NCBI GenBank assembly: GCA_024305105.1
Contig: JAMWZA010000011.1
Coordinates: forward strand, 1 to 64,000
Direction: 5' to 3'
Origin: Marinoscillum sp.
GTDB taxonomy: Bacteria > Bacteroidota > Bacteroidia > Cytophagales > Cyclobacteriaceae
Length of the DNA stretch: 64,000 nucleotides
In this document: one piece after another, positions 1-8,375 of the stretch
Layout of the letters: the number at the start of each line of letters is the position of its first letter
Position numbering within the stretch: position 1 is the first letter of the stretch
Position numbers and translations under genes: made by a program
The notes under the pieces: generated by a model
What the model was told of the DNA's origin: nothing
Seen by the model: the letters and a program-made list of their open reading frames with translations, nothing else
Databases searched by the model: none

Positions 1-648
1 TAAATTAGCTGCTTCCCGCGAATCTTTTAATACTTTTTTCATTTCAATAATGGGCTCCTGATCTGGGGTCACATTTAAGTCTCCACTCAAAACAACCGGA
101 TAGCCAGCATCGTTCTTTTCCTGTATCTGACTCAGAATCAATTTCATGGATTCTACTCGTGCTTGCTTACCAACATGATCAAAGTGGGTGTTGAAAAACC
201 AAAATCGCTGCCCATCAGATTTTTCTAAAAGTACATAGGTGCAGACTCTTGGCAAAGCCGCATCCCAACCTTTGGAAACCTCCCCAGGTGTGGGAGACAA
301 CCAAAAAGTGCTGCCATCAATGATTTTGAATAAATCCTTTTTGTAGAAAACAGCACTGAACTCTCCGGCACGCTTCCCATCATCTCTACCTACACCGATG
401 TAAGCATATTCCGCGAGTGTTGAATCCAGATGATCCATTTGCTGAGGCAATGCCTCCTGCACCCCAAAAACATCCGGTTCATAAAACTGAATTTGTTTGA
501 CCAGCTCATCTTTTCGGTGATGCCAGTTGTTTTCATTATCACCTGCATGATCCAAACGGATGTTGTAAGTCATGACCTTCAGGTCTTGAGACTCTAAAGA
601 CAGGGAAAATGCAAAAAGAACTATCGCTATAAGGTGCTTCATGATCAT
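1..648 (-). CDS. Endonuclease/exonuclease/phosphatase family protein, secreted, C-terminus cut by window edge
   Basis: This open frame is missing from the ORF track because it runs off position 1. It starts at an ATG at 648 (a second ATG lies at 642) with a signal-peptide-like start (MKHLIAIVLFAFSLSLESQ), then VMTYNIRLD, GVQEAL, NTHFDHVG and LSGDLN. These are the classic motifs of the DNase I-like fold: the N-terminal Asn, the metal-binding Glu, and the Asp/Asn pair. The family cleaves phosphodiester or phosphomonoester bonds. The export signal points to a periplasmic or secreted hydrolase. About 216 codons are visible, and the final SDH-type motif lies outside the window. The substrate cannot be told. 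Confidence 0.85.
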   Translation of the reverse strand, partial: MIMKHLIAIVLFAFSLSLESQDLKVMTYNIRLDHAGDNENNWHHRKDELVKQIQFYEPDVFGVQEALPQQMDHLDSTLAEYAYIGVGRDDGKRAGEFSAVFYKKDLFKIIDGSTFWLSPTPGEVSKGWDAALPRVCTYVLLEKSDGQRFWFFNTHFDHVGKQARVESMKLILSQIQEKNDAGYPVVLSGDLNVTPDQEPIIEMKKVLKDSREAANL

Positions 649-869
649 TAAATTTGGGTAATACAAATATGCTTTAAAGCATACAGAAAATTAGAGCTCT
701 TAATGATGTATGTCTTAGTTTGTTGATTCCAATTCTCCAAAACTGTCACTTCGGCGCTAGGAGAAGTCTTCCTTTAGAAACAGAAGTATTTCATTAACGA
801 CACATTCGCTTTTGAGATGGATATCTCCACTTCGTTGCGATATGACATTTTGGTGGGTTTATTTGCAGC

Positions 870-1331
870 ATGTTTAGTCGGGAAGAAGCATCACGAATTA
901 AGGAAGAGTTCTGGACTACTTTTGGTCAGTACATGAAACCCGTGCCGTCGGCTGACTTTATGCCTATAAACTGGATCAACTACAATACGGGCTTGAAGGA
1001 TGTTTTCTTCCGAATGTATACCAAAAGAAAATCAGCGGTAATAGCCATCTCCATGGAGCATCGAGATCCGGAAATACAGGAGTTGTTCTTTGAGCAGTTT
1101 CTCCAGTTGAAAACATTGTTGCATAATGGACTTGAAGAAGAGTGGAAGTGGGAACTCAACTTTCCCGACGAAAATGGAAAAATCATCAGCCAGATTTACA
1201 AAGAACTACCCGGTAAATCTGTTTTGAATAAAGACGACTGGCCTGACTTGATTTCCTTTTTCAAACCTCGAATCATCGTACTGGATGCTTTCTGGGAGAA
1301 TGCGCAGTATTCGTTTGATGGGTTGAGGTGA
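870..1331 (+). CDS. DUF4268 domain-containing protein
   Basis: A 153-residue soluble protein matching, from memory, the DUF4268 family of Bacteroidota (start MFSREEASRIKEEFWTTFG, then WINYNTGLKDVFFRMY). DUF4268 has a PD-(D/E)XK-like appearance in some larger proteins, but no confirmed function is known to me. It stands alone on the plus strand. Its stop codon ends one base before the stop of the convergent toxin pseudogene, so the two genes meet tail to tail. A TTTATTTG element lies just before the ATG and could be a -7 box giving a nearly leaderless transcript; that is inference. Confidence 0.75.
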   Translation: MFSREEASRIKEEFWTTFGQYMKPVPSADFMPINWINYNTGLKDVFFRMYTKRKSAVIAISMEHRDPEIQELFFEQFLQLKTLLHNGLEEEWKWELNFPDENGKIISQIYKELPGKSVLNKDDWPDLISFFKPRIIVLDAFWENAQYSFDGLR

Positions 1332-1599
1332 TTATTCATAGTGCGTCCACATTCTAAGTACTTTAACTACCTTCTCTTCTTCCAGAACTTGATAAATTAA
1401 ACGGTATTGGACATTTATTCTCCTCGAAAAAACTCCTGTTAAGTTTCCCTTTTAAACTTTCGAATGGGGGATAATCCTGAAAAGGATTTTGTTCTATTAT
1501 ACCGATCTGTGTTTCTGTCTTGAGCCTAAGTCCTAACGAAGCAACTTTCTTAGCCTCTTTTTGGGGTTGTTTGGTAAAAGCAATCTTGTATTCACTCAC
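1332..1599 (-). pseudogene. Txe/YoeB (RelE superfamily) toxin, frameshifted
   Basis: The track gives a 78-residue ORF starting at a GTG (1599) that reads MSEYKIAFTKQPQKEAKK and then FESLKGKL, typical of YoeB-type ribosome-dependent endoribonucleases, but it ends in unrelated residues. In the next frame, starting near 1438, the sequence continues as GVFSRRINVQYRLIYQV and ends KVLRMWTHYE before a TAA at 1334-1332, which is the canonical YoeB tail including the catalytic His-Tyr. Removing one A near 1439-1441 (CTTAACAGG to CTTACAGG) restores one frame through LTGVFSRR. The toxin is therefore broken by a one-base insertion, unless this is a sequencing error. The start overlaps the antitoxin stop by four bases (GTGA). 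Confidence 0.85.
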
Positions 1600-1829
1600 C
1601 AGTCTAATTCATCGGAAGTTTCAGAAAGAGGTGTCTTCATTCCTTCAATAATCGATTCTCTCATGCCTGGAATTGATGTTAAATAAAGTGTCTCCTGTAA
1701 TCCTCGCCACCATGATTCACTGATTAGGACGGCATTTTGCTGTTCACCTTTTATCAAAATAGGTTTTTTAACATTATCAATTAGTTCGTCAAAATTTTCC
1801 ATAACCTGTTTTGAAGTCAATGTAATCAT
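1596..1829 (-). CDS. Type II antitoxin, Phd/YefM family
   Basis: A 77-residue protein beginning MITLTSKQVMENFDELIDNV with LIKGEQQNAVLISESWWRGLQETLYL in the middle, the usual YefM/Phd arrangement of an N-terminal DNA-binding dimer half and a C-terminal toxin-neutralising tail. It would bind its own promoter and the cognate YoeB-like toxin. It is transcribed first and overlaps the toxin start by four bases, the normal translationally coupled order. It lies 14 bp downstream of the branching enzyme gene on the same strand. The antitoxin is intact although the toxin is frameshifted. Confidence 0.88.
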   Translation of the reverse strand: MITLTSKQVMENFDELIDNVKKPILIKGEQQNAVLISESWWRGLQETLYLTSIPGMRESIIEGMKTPLSETSDELDW

Positions 1830-1843
1830 AGCTAATCCACCTT

Positions 1844-3859
1844 TTACTGCTTCTCCAATACCAATACGACTCTACTCGGCAAGTAGACACTCAAAAAGTG
1901 CTCGCCAAACAGCGTCACTGTTGGGTAGATCATCTCATCGTCAATTCGATCAAAGCCACCATACTCAGCGCTATCGCTATTGAGTATAATCTTGTATTTC
2001 CCAGATCCAGGCACCTTAAATCGGTAATCCGGTACCGAGTTTGTCGGTGAGAAATTAAACGCAAAGATCAGGTTGTTGCGCTCAAAGATGATGGCTTTAT
2101 TGTCCTCATCCATGTTCATTTGCTTCGCTGGAAGTGCTGCCACGATCTCATGGTCATTGGCCATCTTCACCATATCCGCACCGAAGTTGTACAAAAACTT
2201 ATACTTCAGGTCTGGATGTTCCTGCAAACTCCACTGACGCCTTGCATATTTATAGCTCCAGTCATTACCCTCTCGTGGAAAGTCTACCCACTCAGGATGT
2301 CCGAACTCATTGCCAATAAAATTGAGCCAACCTTCCCCACCTAGAGCCAAAGTGAACAAACGAATTAGCTTGTGCAAGGCAATACCCCGGTCAATGATAA
2401 GACTATCATAGTCTACATGCATGTGGGTATACATCTCCTTATCCATTAGCCAGAAGGCAATGCTTTTGTCACCTACAAGTGCCTGATCATGCGATTCTGC
2501 ATAAGCAATCGTGCGCTCTCCATATCGTCGATTAGACAGGACATCCCACATTTCATGGATGCTCCATTCCTCATCGGTTTTATGTTTGAGTACTTTGATC
2601 CAGTAATCGGGGATACCCATGGCGAGCCGAAAATCAAACCCCATACCACCTTCCTTTACCGGTCGACAAAGACCAGGCATCCCACTCATGTCTTCGGCGA
2701 TTACTATCGCATCCTCTTTAATGTCTTTGATCAGCGTATTGGCCAATTGGAAATAAGTCAGCACATCCCAGTCGGTATCTCTGAAGTACTTTTCATAGTG
2801 GTCAAAACTGATGTCTCCATGGTGAAAATACAGCATGGAAGTGACCCCATCATACCTAAACCCATCCATGTGAAATTCTTCCAGCCAGTATTTTACGTTA
2901 CTCAACAAAAAGCGTAAAACCTCCTCTTTCCCATAGTTGAAGAGTTTAGAATCCCACTGGCTATGGAAGCCTCGGCCTCCAGGATGAAAATAATGATCAT
3001 CAGATCCATCGTACTCATTAAGCCCTTCGGCAAGATTTTTAACAGCATGTGAATGAACGATGTCCATGATCACCGCGATGCCCATACTATGTGCCTGATC
3101 CACCAGATACTTCAGGTCGTAAGGTGTACCAAAGCGACTACTCGGTGCGAAGAAATTGCTGACATGATACCCAAATGAACCATAATACGGATGCTCCTGG
3201 ATTGCCATTACCTGAATGGCATTGTATCCTTGCTCCTTTATTTTTGGCAGCAGCGTATCGGCAAACTCTCTATAGGTACCAACCCCTTCCTTTTCCTGGG
3301 CCATACCTACATGACACTCATAGATGTATGGGTTCTTGTAAGAATCCGCACTTGTATATTTCTTATCGGTCCATTTGTATGGTTTTTCTGGATCCCAAAG
3401 TCTGGCAGTAAAATCATACGTTTGCTCATCCTGAGTCACGTATTTGGCATAGGCTGGAATTCGATCATTGGTTCCATTAGCTCCCGTGATTTGAACTTTC
3501 ACAGCACCTTCATGTACCAGCTTGCCTTTATAGTCTTTGTCTGAAAGAAAAACTTCCCAAATCCCATCATCACCCTTTGTTAAGGGACACGTTTCTCTAT
3601 TCCAGTCATTGAAATCGCCAATCAGATACAGCGAGTCAGCCGCAGGTGCCCATTCACGGTACCACCATCCTTTTTGCTTCTTGTCATAATTGAACCCCAG
3701 GTATTCATATCCCCTCGCAAAATCATCTAGAGAACCGTACTTTTTCTCCAATTCCTTTTTGCGATCCTTGAAACGTTTTATTCGGTCATTGATTTCACCA
3801 GTATAAGGTTCCAACCATGGATCATTCTTCACAAGAATAGGAATGCTACTTGTTGCCAT
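1844..3859 (-). CDS. glgB: 1,4-alpha-glucan branching enzyme, GH13_8-like
   Basis: A 671-residue enzyme that makes alpha-1,6 branches in glycogen. An N-terminal CBM48-like module (GWWYREWAPAADSLYLIGDFNDW, about residues 65-90) precedes a GH13 barrel. The likely nucleophile is the Asp in DGFRYDGVTSM (about residue 338), the acid/base Glu is in IAEDMSG (about 386), and the third Asp is in ESHDQALVGDK (about 456). The sequence style (DGVTSMLYFHHG, GNEFGHPEWVDFPR) is that of the eukaryote-like GH13_8 group, common in Bacteroidota. No glycogen synthase or phosphorylase lies nearby, so it stands alone. The ATG at 3859 is a good start. Confidence 0.93.
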   Translation of the reverse strand: MATSSIPILVKNDPWLEPYTGEINDRIKRFKDRKKELEKKYGSLDDFARGYEYLGFNYDKKQKGWWYREWAPAADSLYLIGDFNDWNRETCPLTKGDDGIWEVFLSDKDYKGKLVHEGAVKVQITGANGTNDRIPAYAKYVTQDEQTYDFTARLWDPEKPYKWTDKKYTSADSYKNPYIYECHVGMAQEKEGVGTYREFADTLLPKIKEQGYNAIQVMAIQEHPYYGSFGYHVSNFFAPSSRFGTPYDLKYLVDQAHSMGIAVIMDIVHSHAVKNLAEGLNEYDGSDDHYFHPGGRGFHSQWDSKLFNYGKEEVLRFLLSNVKYWLEEFHMDGFRYDGVTSMLYFHHGDISFDHYEKYFRDTDWDVLTYFQLANTLIKDIKEDAIVIAEDMSGMPGLCRPVKEGGMGFDFRLAMGIPDYWIKVLKHKTDEEWSIHEMWDVLSNRRYGERTIAYAESHDQALVGDKSIAFWLMDKEMYTHMHVDYDSLIIDRGIALHKLIRLFTLALGGEGWLNFIGNEFGHPEWVDFPREGNDWSYKYARRQWSLQEHPDLKYKFLYNFGADMVKMANDHEIVAALPAKQMNMDEDNKAIIFERNNLIFAFNFSPTNSVPDYRFKVPGSGKYKIILNSDSAEYGGFDRIDDEMIYPTVTLFGEHFLSVYLPSRVVLVLEKQ

Positions 3860-4256
3860 ACTTCTTCATTCTTCGATGTATCATGTAAGTTAATCACTGG
3901 TCTATCACTGAACAAATATTTTAAATGAAAGCGTAGTTTTGTTACGATATTTTCAATATTTATATAGTTCTATAATTCTATTTGCATTGATTAGGAATTA
4001 CAACTCAAATAATACCATTTTACTCAGCACATCCTGATCAAAGAATTTTTTAAATTCAGTGTAACCTCTCACAAAAGGTTCAGTTTCCCTGAATGATGAC
4101 GGCACAGAATTACGAATAATGAATGGCAACATGACCCTGTGACAAGAAGTCTAAAATCTCAACTTCACCACTTTTCACACATAATTCTTCTTTCAAATGC
4201 AACCTTTCGTTTAAGGGAAAGTACTTTATTCGATTGTTTACCAACTAACCCTCACC
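3860..4256. other. Divergent intergenic region, no gene seen
   Basis: This 397-bp AT-rich stretch lies between the divergent branching enzyme and permease genes and must hold both promoters. I see no open frame with protein-like composition, no convincing RNA structure and no clear repeat. Confidence 0.5.
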
Positions 4257-6620
4257 ATGATTAAGAACTTCATCAAGGTTGCTCTCCGCACCATTCGCAG
4301 AAATAAGGTGTATAGCGTCATCAATATTTTGGGATTAGCTATTGGCCTGGCTTGTGCCATTCTGATCTTACTCTGGGTGCAAGACGAAATCAATTTTAAT
4401 ACCTACCATGAAAAAATTGACGACATCTACCAGGTGATGGAAAACCAAAATTATGAAGACCGGATCGGTACAACTTTCTCGACACCTGGACCTCTAGGCC
4501 CGCACCTCAAAGAAGCCTACCCGGAAGTGGTTCATTCGTCACGACTTACCTGGGAATCCGAAAACTTATTCACCGTAGATGACCGATCCTTCTATGAACA
4601 AGGACGCTATGTTGATGCGGATTTTTTCAAGATTTTCACTTTCGATTTTATTCATGGAAATCCAGAAGAACCCTACACCACGAAAAATTCGCTGGTTCTG
4701 ACAGAAAAACTGGCACAGAAATACTTCAAAGATGAGAACCCTGTTGGCAAGACAATTAAACTAAACAATGAAGATCTTTTCACTGTATCTGGAGTGATCA
4801 AAGAGTGGCCAGAAAATACCTCCTATGGCGATTTTGACTACCTGGTAAACTTCGAATTCTTCTGGGAGGACAATGCTCAATGGCTACATCAGTGGGGAAA
4901 CAATAATGTACGATGTTTGATAGAACTTGCTCCTGGAGTAAACTGGGAAGGATTTTCGCAGAAGATCACCAACCTTCTTGAAGAAAAAAATAATGACAAT
5001 GCCATTCAGCTCTTTCTGCATCCACTGAGTCGATTGCACCTGTACTCCAACTGGGACAATGGAGTAGCAGATGGTGGCAGAATCCGATACGTTCGAATCT
5101 TCACCATCATTGCTTTTTTCATCTTGCTAATTGCTTGTATCAATTTCATGAATCTGGCAACTGCCCAAGCGGTGAAACGGGCGAAAGAAGTCGGACTCAG
5201 AAAAGTAGTTGGCGCCTATAAATCCAACCTAATTGCTCAGTTTCTAAGCGAGTCAGTCATTTTCGCCTCCTTCTCTGGACTCATCGCGATGATTATTGTT
5301 TTCATCCTCATTGAACCCTTCAATGCGCTAACCGACAAATCCATCGCTTTTAATTTGGATAGTGATATGGCGCTGCTCCTTATTGGACTTGTGCTCATCA
5401 CAGGCCTGGCATCTGGCAGCTATCCGGCCTTTTATATCTCCAAATTTCAACCCGCCAGTGTATTAAAAGGACAGATAAAGAGTGGTCGAGGTGCTTCTCG
5501 TTTTAGAAAAGCACTTGTTACCACCCAGTTCATTCTGTCTATCATCATGATTTTCTGTACAATCGTGGTTTATGAGCAATTGGTATTTGTTCAAAACCAG
5601 GAAACTGGATTTAATAAGGAAGGCTTGATCTATGTGGAAATGCATGAGAACATGAATGACAAATATGAGATCATCAAAGACCAGCTCTCCAAAAATCCAG
5701 ACATCAAAATGGTGACAGCCATGAGTCAGCCTCCGCTTGGGTTTGGCAACTCCACGTGGGGTTTTGACTGGCCGGGAAAAGATCCGCAATCAAAAATTTT
5801 ATTCAGCAACTTATCTATCGACAATACCTGGACAGAGACGTTTGATATTCCGTTGGCTGCAGGCCGTAGCTTTGACAAGAAATATACTAGTGACACGCTG
5901 CACTTTATGGTGAACGTAGCTGGGGCCAGAGCGATGGGTTTCTCACCTGAAGAGGTGGTGGATCAGAGTGTAACACTATGGGGTGAGCGCAACGGAAAAG
6001 TAATTGGGGTTTTTGAAGACTTTAATTTTACCAGCTCCAGGAGCAAAATTCATCCATTGCTCATGCTGCATGATACAGACTGGTTCAATTACCTTGTAAT
6101 AAGAGCACAGCCAGGAAAAAACAGGGAAGGAATCACCATTCTCCAATCAATCTATCAGGAGTTCGCGCCTGCTTACCCATTTGAATACAAATTTGTAGAT
6201 GACCGATGGAAGGAGTTTTATGAAAGTGAAGCTCAAACCGCCCGCCTCTTTAACACTTTTGCCATAGTAGCCATATTCATTTCCTGTCTGGGACTATTTG
6301 GACTTGCTGCCTTCACCATACAGCAGCGCACCAAAGAAATTGGCGTGCGTAAGGTATTAGGTGCTTCCGTCTTCTCTATCATCCGAATAACTACGCGAGA
6401 GTTTACCATACTGGTAATGTTGGCAGCTATTATTGGCTCTCCAGTGGCATGGTACCTCATGGATCTATGGCTGGATGATTTCGCTTTCAGAATAGACGTT
6501 ACAGTCATCATTCCCATAGTTACAACCATCATTGCCATCATGGTCGCTGTGTTGACAGTAGCCTATCATGCACTGCGTGCGAGTAGGACCAACCCGGTCA
6601 ATGCGTTAAAATATGAGTGA
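4257..6620 (+). CDS. ABC transporter permease, MacB/FtsX-like, without partner ATPase
   Basis: A 787-residue membrane protein starting MIKNFIKVALRTIRRNKVYSVINILGLAIG, the signature of the large Bacteroidota MacB_PCD/FtsX permeases. There is a first membrane helix near residues 20-42, a long periplasmic MacB_PCD domain, then an FtsX block of helices (about 280-430). A second periplasmic domain and a second FtsX block follow (about 670-787, with GLFGLAAFTIQQRTKEIGVRKVLGAS). Such proteins act in mechanotransmission, lipoprotein handling or peptide export together with a LolD/MacB-type ATPase. No ATPase or adaptor gene is adjacent, so it is an orphan that presumably uses an ATPase encoded elsewhere. 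Confidence 0.88.
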   Translation: MIKNFIKVALRTIRRNKVYSVINILGLAIGLACAILILLWVQDEINFNTYHEKIDDIYQVMENQNYEDRIGTTFSTPGPLGPHLKEAYPEVVHSSRLTWESENLFTVDDRSFYEQGRYVDADFFKIFTFDFIHGNPEEPYTTKNSLVLTEKLAQKYFKDENPVGKTIKLNNEDLFTVSGVIKEWPENTSYGDFDYLVNFEFFWEDNAQWLHQWGNNNVRCLIELAPGVNWEGFSQKITNLLEEKNNDNAIQLFLHPLSRLHLYSNWDNGVADGGRIRYVRIFTIIAFFILLIACINFMNLATAQAVKRAKEVGLRKVVGAYKSNLIAQFLSESVIFASFSGLIAMIIVFILIEPFNALTDKSIAFNLDSDMALLLIGLVLITGLASGSYPAFYISKFQPASVLKGQIKSGRGASRFRKALVTTQFILSIIMIFCTIVVYEQLVFVQNQETGFNKEGLIYVEMHENMNDKYEIIKDQLSKNPDIKMVTAMSQPPLGFGNSTWGFDWPGKDPQSKILFSNLSIDNTWTETFDIPLAAGRSFDKKYTSDTLHFMVNVAGARAMGFSPEEVVDQSVTLWGERNGKVIGVFEDFNFTSSRSKIHPLLMLHDTDWFNYLVIRAQPGKNREGITILQSIYQEFAPAYPFEYKFVDDRWKEFYESEAQTARLFNTFAIVAIFISCLGLFGLAAFTIQQRTKEIGVRKVLGASVFSIIRITTREFTILVMLAAIIGSPVAWYLMDLWLDDFAFRIDVTVIIPIVTTIIAIMVAVLTVAYHALRASRTNPVNALKYE

Positions 6621-6779
6621 TATTCTAGGGCGCCCGCACTTCGCGATTTTATGATGATCTAATGCTCAAGGTGGTCCAATTTCTTCAAAAAATACTATTA
6701 GAGGTAATAAACCCAATGCACGTTTAATCCATGTTAAAGAAGTGGATTACCAGTTTCGGTGAGAATATTTCTTCGTAAA

Positions 6780-6934
6780 ATGAGTCAAAAACTCAAGCAT
6801 ATCCCTTCCAAAATCGCCGTTTTAGGCACGTCTAGAGCTAAGAGACTTTTCTCCAAAGCCATAATCGGATTGTAGGTGATGCTAAGAAATTTTACGATAA
6901 AAAAAAAGAAGCGCTCGATTACCTCACATCATAG
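6780..6934 (+). pseudogene. Possible decayed gene fragment, perhaps SpoIIAA/STAS-like
   Basis: The 308-bp gap 6621-6928 has no intact gene, but two protein-like pieces appear in adjacent plus frames. From an ATG at 6780 the frame reads HIPSKIAVLGTSRAKRLFSKAIIG before a stop. Shifted by one frame, the following bases read IVGDAKKFYDKKKEALDYLTS and then a TAG at 6932. Joined, they resemble the C-terminal half of small SpoIIAA-like/STAS proteins (KIAVVG... then FYD..EEALDWL). A run of nine A residues lies in the second piece. Upstream sequence back to 6621 looks too degraded to assign. Identity is tentative; the coding look of the two pieces is what I see. Confidence 0.35.
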
Positions 6935-7627
6935 ATAGCGATCAACATACTTGAGCACCTGTGTGCGATTTACTGGCTTACCATGTCCCAGATAGAATTT
7001 ATTAATATCTAATGACAGAACCTTATCAAAACTCTTCTTTAATGCTGATAAATTATCATGAAAAGCAGGATGCTTCACTCGCGAATGGAACAAAACGCCG
7101 CCAAGCCCTATTCCTGCTGCCATCATATCCATGATGATTGCTTCTCCGTTATCAAGAACTATAGATAATGAGCCAGGAGTATGCCCAGGCGTATGAATCA
7201 CCTGAGTACCTCCTATCCAATCAGCCAAAGAATAACTTCCCTCTTTCATTACAATATCCGGAGTAAATGGATGTGTTTTTAAATCTTTTACCATCTTTTT
7301 AAAGAGTCTGGCCCAAGCTATTGTGGGTTTCATGGAAGCTACATTGGCCATCCCCTTTTGATAAAACGGTGTGTCTTCGGCATGAGCCAATACTGGAATC
7401 TTTAGCCTTTTCTTCAGTGCTGCCACACTTCCAAAATGATCAATATGGCTATGTGTTACAATTATCAATTTGATATCATGAGGATCAAGGCCGGCATTGT
7501 GAATGGCTTCCATAATTTTGTCTGCACTACCTGGTATACCCGTATCGACTAAAATGTGCCCATTATCTCCCTTGATTAAAAAACAATTCATCATATGTGC
7601 TGGCCAAATGCTAATTGGAATAATCAT
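6929..7627 (-). CDS. MBL-fold metallo-hydrolase
   Basis: A 232-residue metallo-beta-lactamase-fold protein. It has the metal-binding THSHIDHFGS motif (HxHxDH, about residue 58), a downstream HTPGHTPGS histidine loop (about 147), an Asp in IIMDMM, and a final LGHG histidine. The family hydrolyses thioesters, lactones, phosphodiesters and other substrates, so the substrate is open. No signal peptide is visible, so it is probably cytoplasmic. It lies 59 bp downstream of the Crp/Fnr regulator on the same strand and may be co-transcribed with it. Its stop overlaps the end of the decayed fragment on the other strand. Confidence 0.85.
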   Translation of the reverse strand: MIIPISIWPAHMMNCFLIKGDNGHILVDTGIPGSADKIMEAIHNAGLDPHDIKLIIVTHSHIDHFGSVAALKKRLKIPVLAHAEDTPFYQKGMANVASMKPTIAWARLFKKMVKDLKTHPFTPDIVMKEGSYSLADWIGGTQVIHTPGHTPGSLSIVLDNGEAIIMDMMAAGIGLGGVLFHSRVKHPAFHDNLSALKKSFDKVLSLDINKFYLGHGKPVNRTQVLKYVDRYL

Positions 7628-7686
7628 AGTTATTTTATTTTTTCAGCTAAACTAGATGAGAGGATGCGCTGAAAAAATCACCTATG

Positions 7687-8289
7687 TTATTTTCGTTGAG
7701 CTCTGATTCTGCTTAGAGATTGTGGTTGTACGCCAATATATGAGGCCAAATACTTTACAGGTATGTTCATGGCTAAATCGGGGTTCTTTCTAACCAGTTT
7801 TTCGTACCGGTCTCTGGCACTTAAACGCTGCATGTCCAAAAGTCGCTCACCCGATGATAGAATTATCTCTTCATAAAAACTATTGCAGAACTCCGGCCAG
7901 GACTTGATCCGCTCATACAATGCGTCATAGTCTCGTTTCGAGATTTGTATCAACTCACACGCACTAAGAGCCTGGATGGACTCAGGTGCTTTTACACCTT
8001 TTTGAAAGCCTTCGTATGATGAAACCATTTTGCCCGGCGGTATGAGCGAAATAGTATACTCTTCTCCTGTATTCATACCAATGTGAAATGCTCGCAGATA
8101 CCCGGAGTTAACAAAGTAGAGGTGGTTAACAAGCTCTCCCTGTCTTATCAGCAGTTCGTTCTTACTTACCTCCACTCGATTAAAACTACATTTGATCAGC
8201 TCTTCCTCCTCTTCAGAAAGAGATTTGAAGGTGGCAAGCTCCCGAATCAGCAATTGATAGTCATCAGCTAATGTCATACCAGCAGTCAT
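7687..8289 (-). CDS. Crp/Fnr-family transcriptional regulator
   Basis: A 200-residue protein with a cyclic-nucleotide-binding-like beta-roll in the first 130 residues (RQGELVNHLYFVNSGYLRAFH, LIPPGKMVSSYEGFQKG). A short C-terminal helix-turn-helix ends it (IPVKYLASYIGVQPQSLSRIRAQ). This short HTH form is typical of Bacteroidota Crp-like regulators, many of which do not bind cAMP; I see no clear cAMP Arg/Glu pair. The start may be the ATG at 8289 or the next at 8277. It is divergent from the amine permease operon across 86 bp. That gap contains an inverted ATTTCAAT (8310-8317) and ATTGAAAT (8363-8370), a possible but unproven operator for either direction. Confidence 0.85.
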   Translation of the reverse strand: MTAGMTLADDYQLLIRELATFKSLSEEEEELIKCSFNRVEVSKNELLIRQGELVNHLYFVNSGYLRAFHIGMNTGEEYTISLIPPGKMVSSYEGFQKGVKAPESIQALSACELIQISKRDYDALYERIKSWPEFCNSFYEEIILSSGERLLDMQRLSARDRYEKLVRKNPDLAMNIPVKYLASYIGVQPQSLSRIRAQRK

Positions 8290-8375
8290 CTATTTAGATG
8301 ATTAATAATATTTCAATATAGCAAGAATTCATTTTTCGAATTGACAATAATTTATCATTCACATTGAAATAATGA

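Noticed and set aside
2489-2917. 142-residue plus-strand ORF inside the branching enzyme gene
   Set aside because: Antisense shadow of conserved catalytic-domain codons; no recognisable domain and no separate start signal.
4257-6620. A complete MacAB-type export system around the large permease
   Set aside because: No MacA-like adaptor or ABC ATPase gene lies on either side; the gene is a lone permease.
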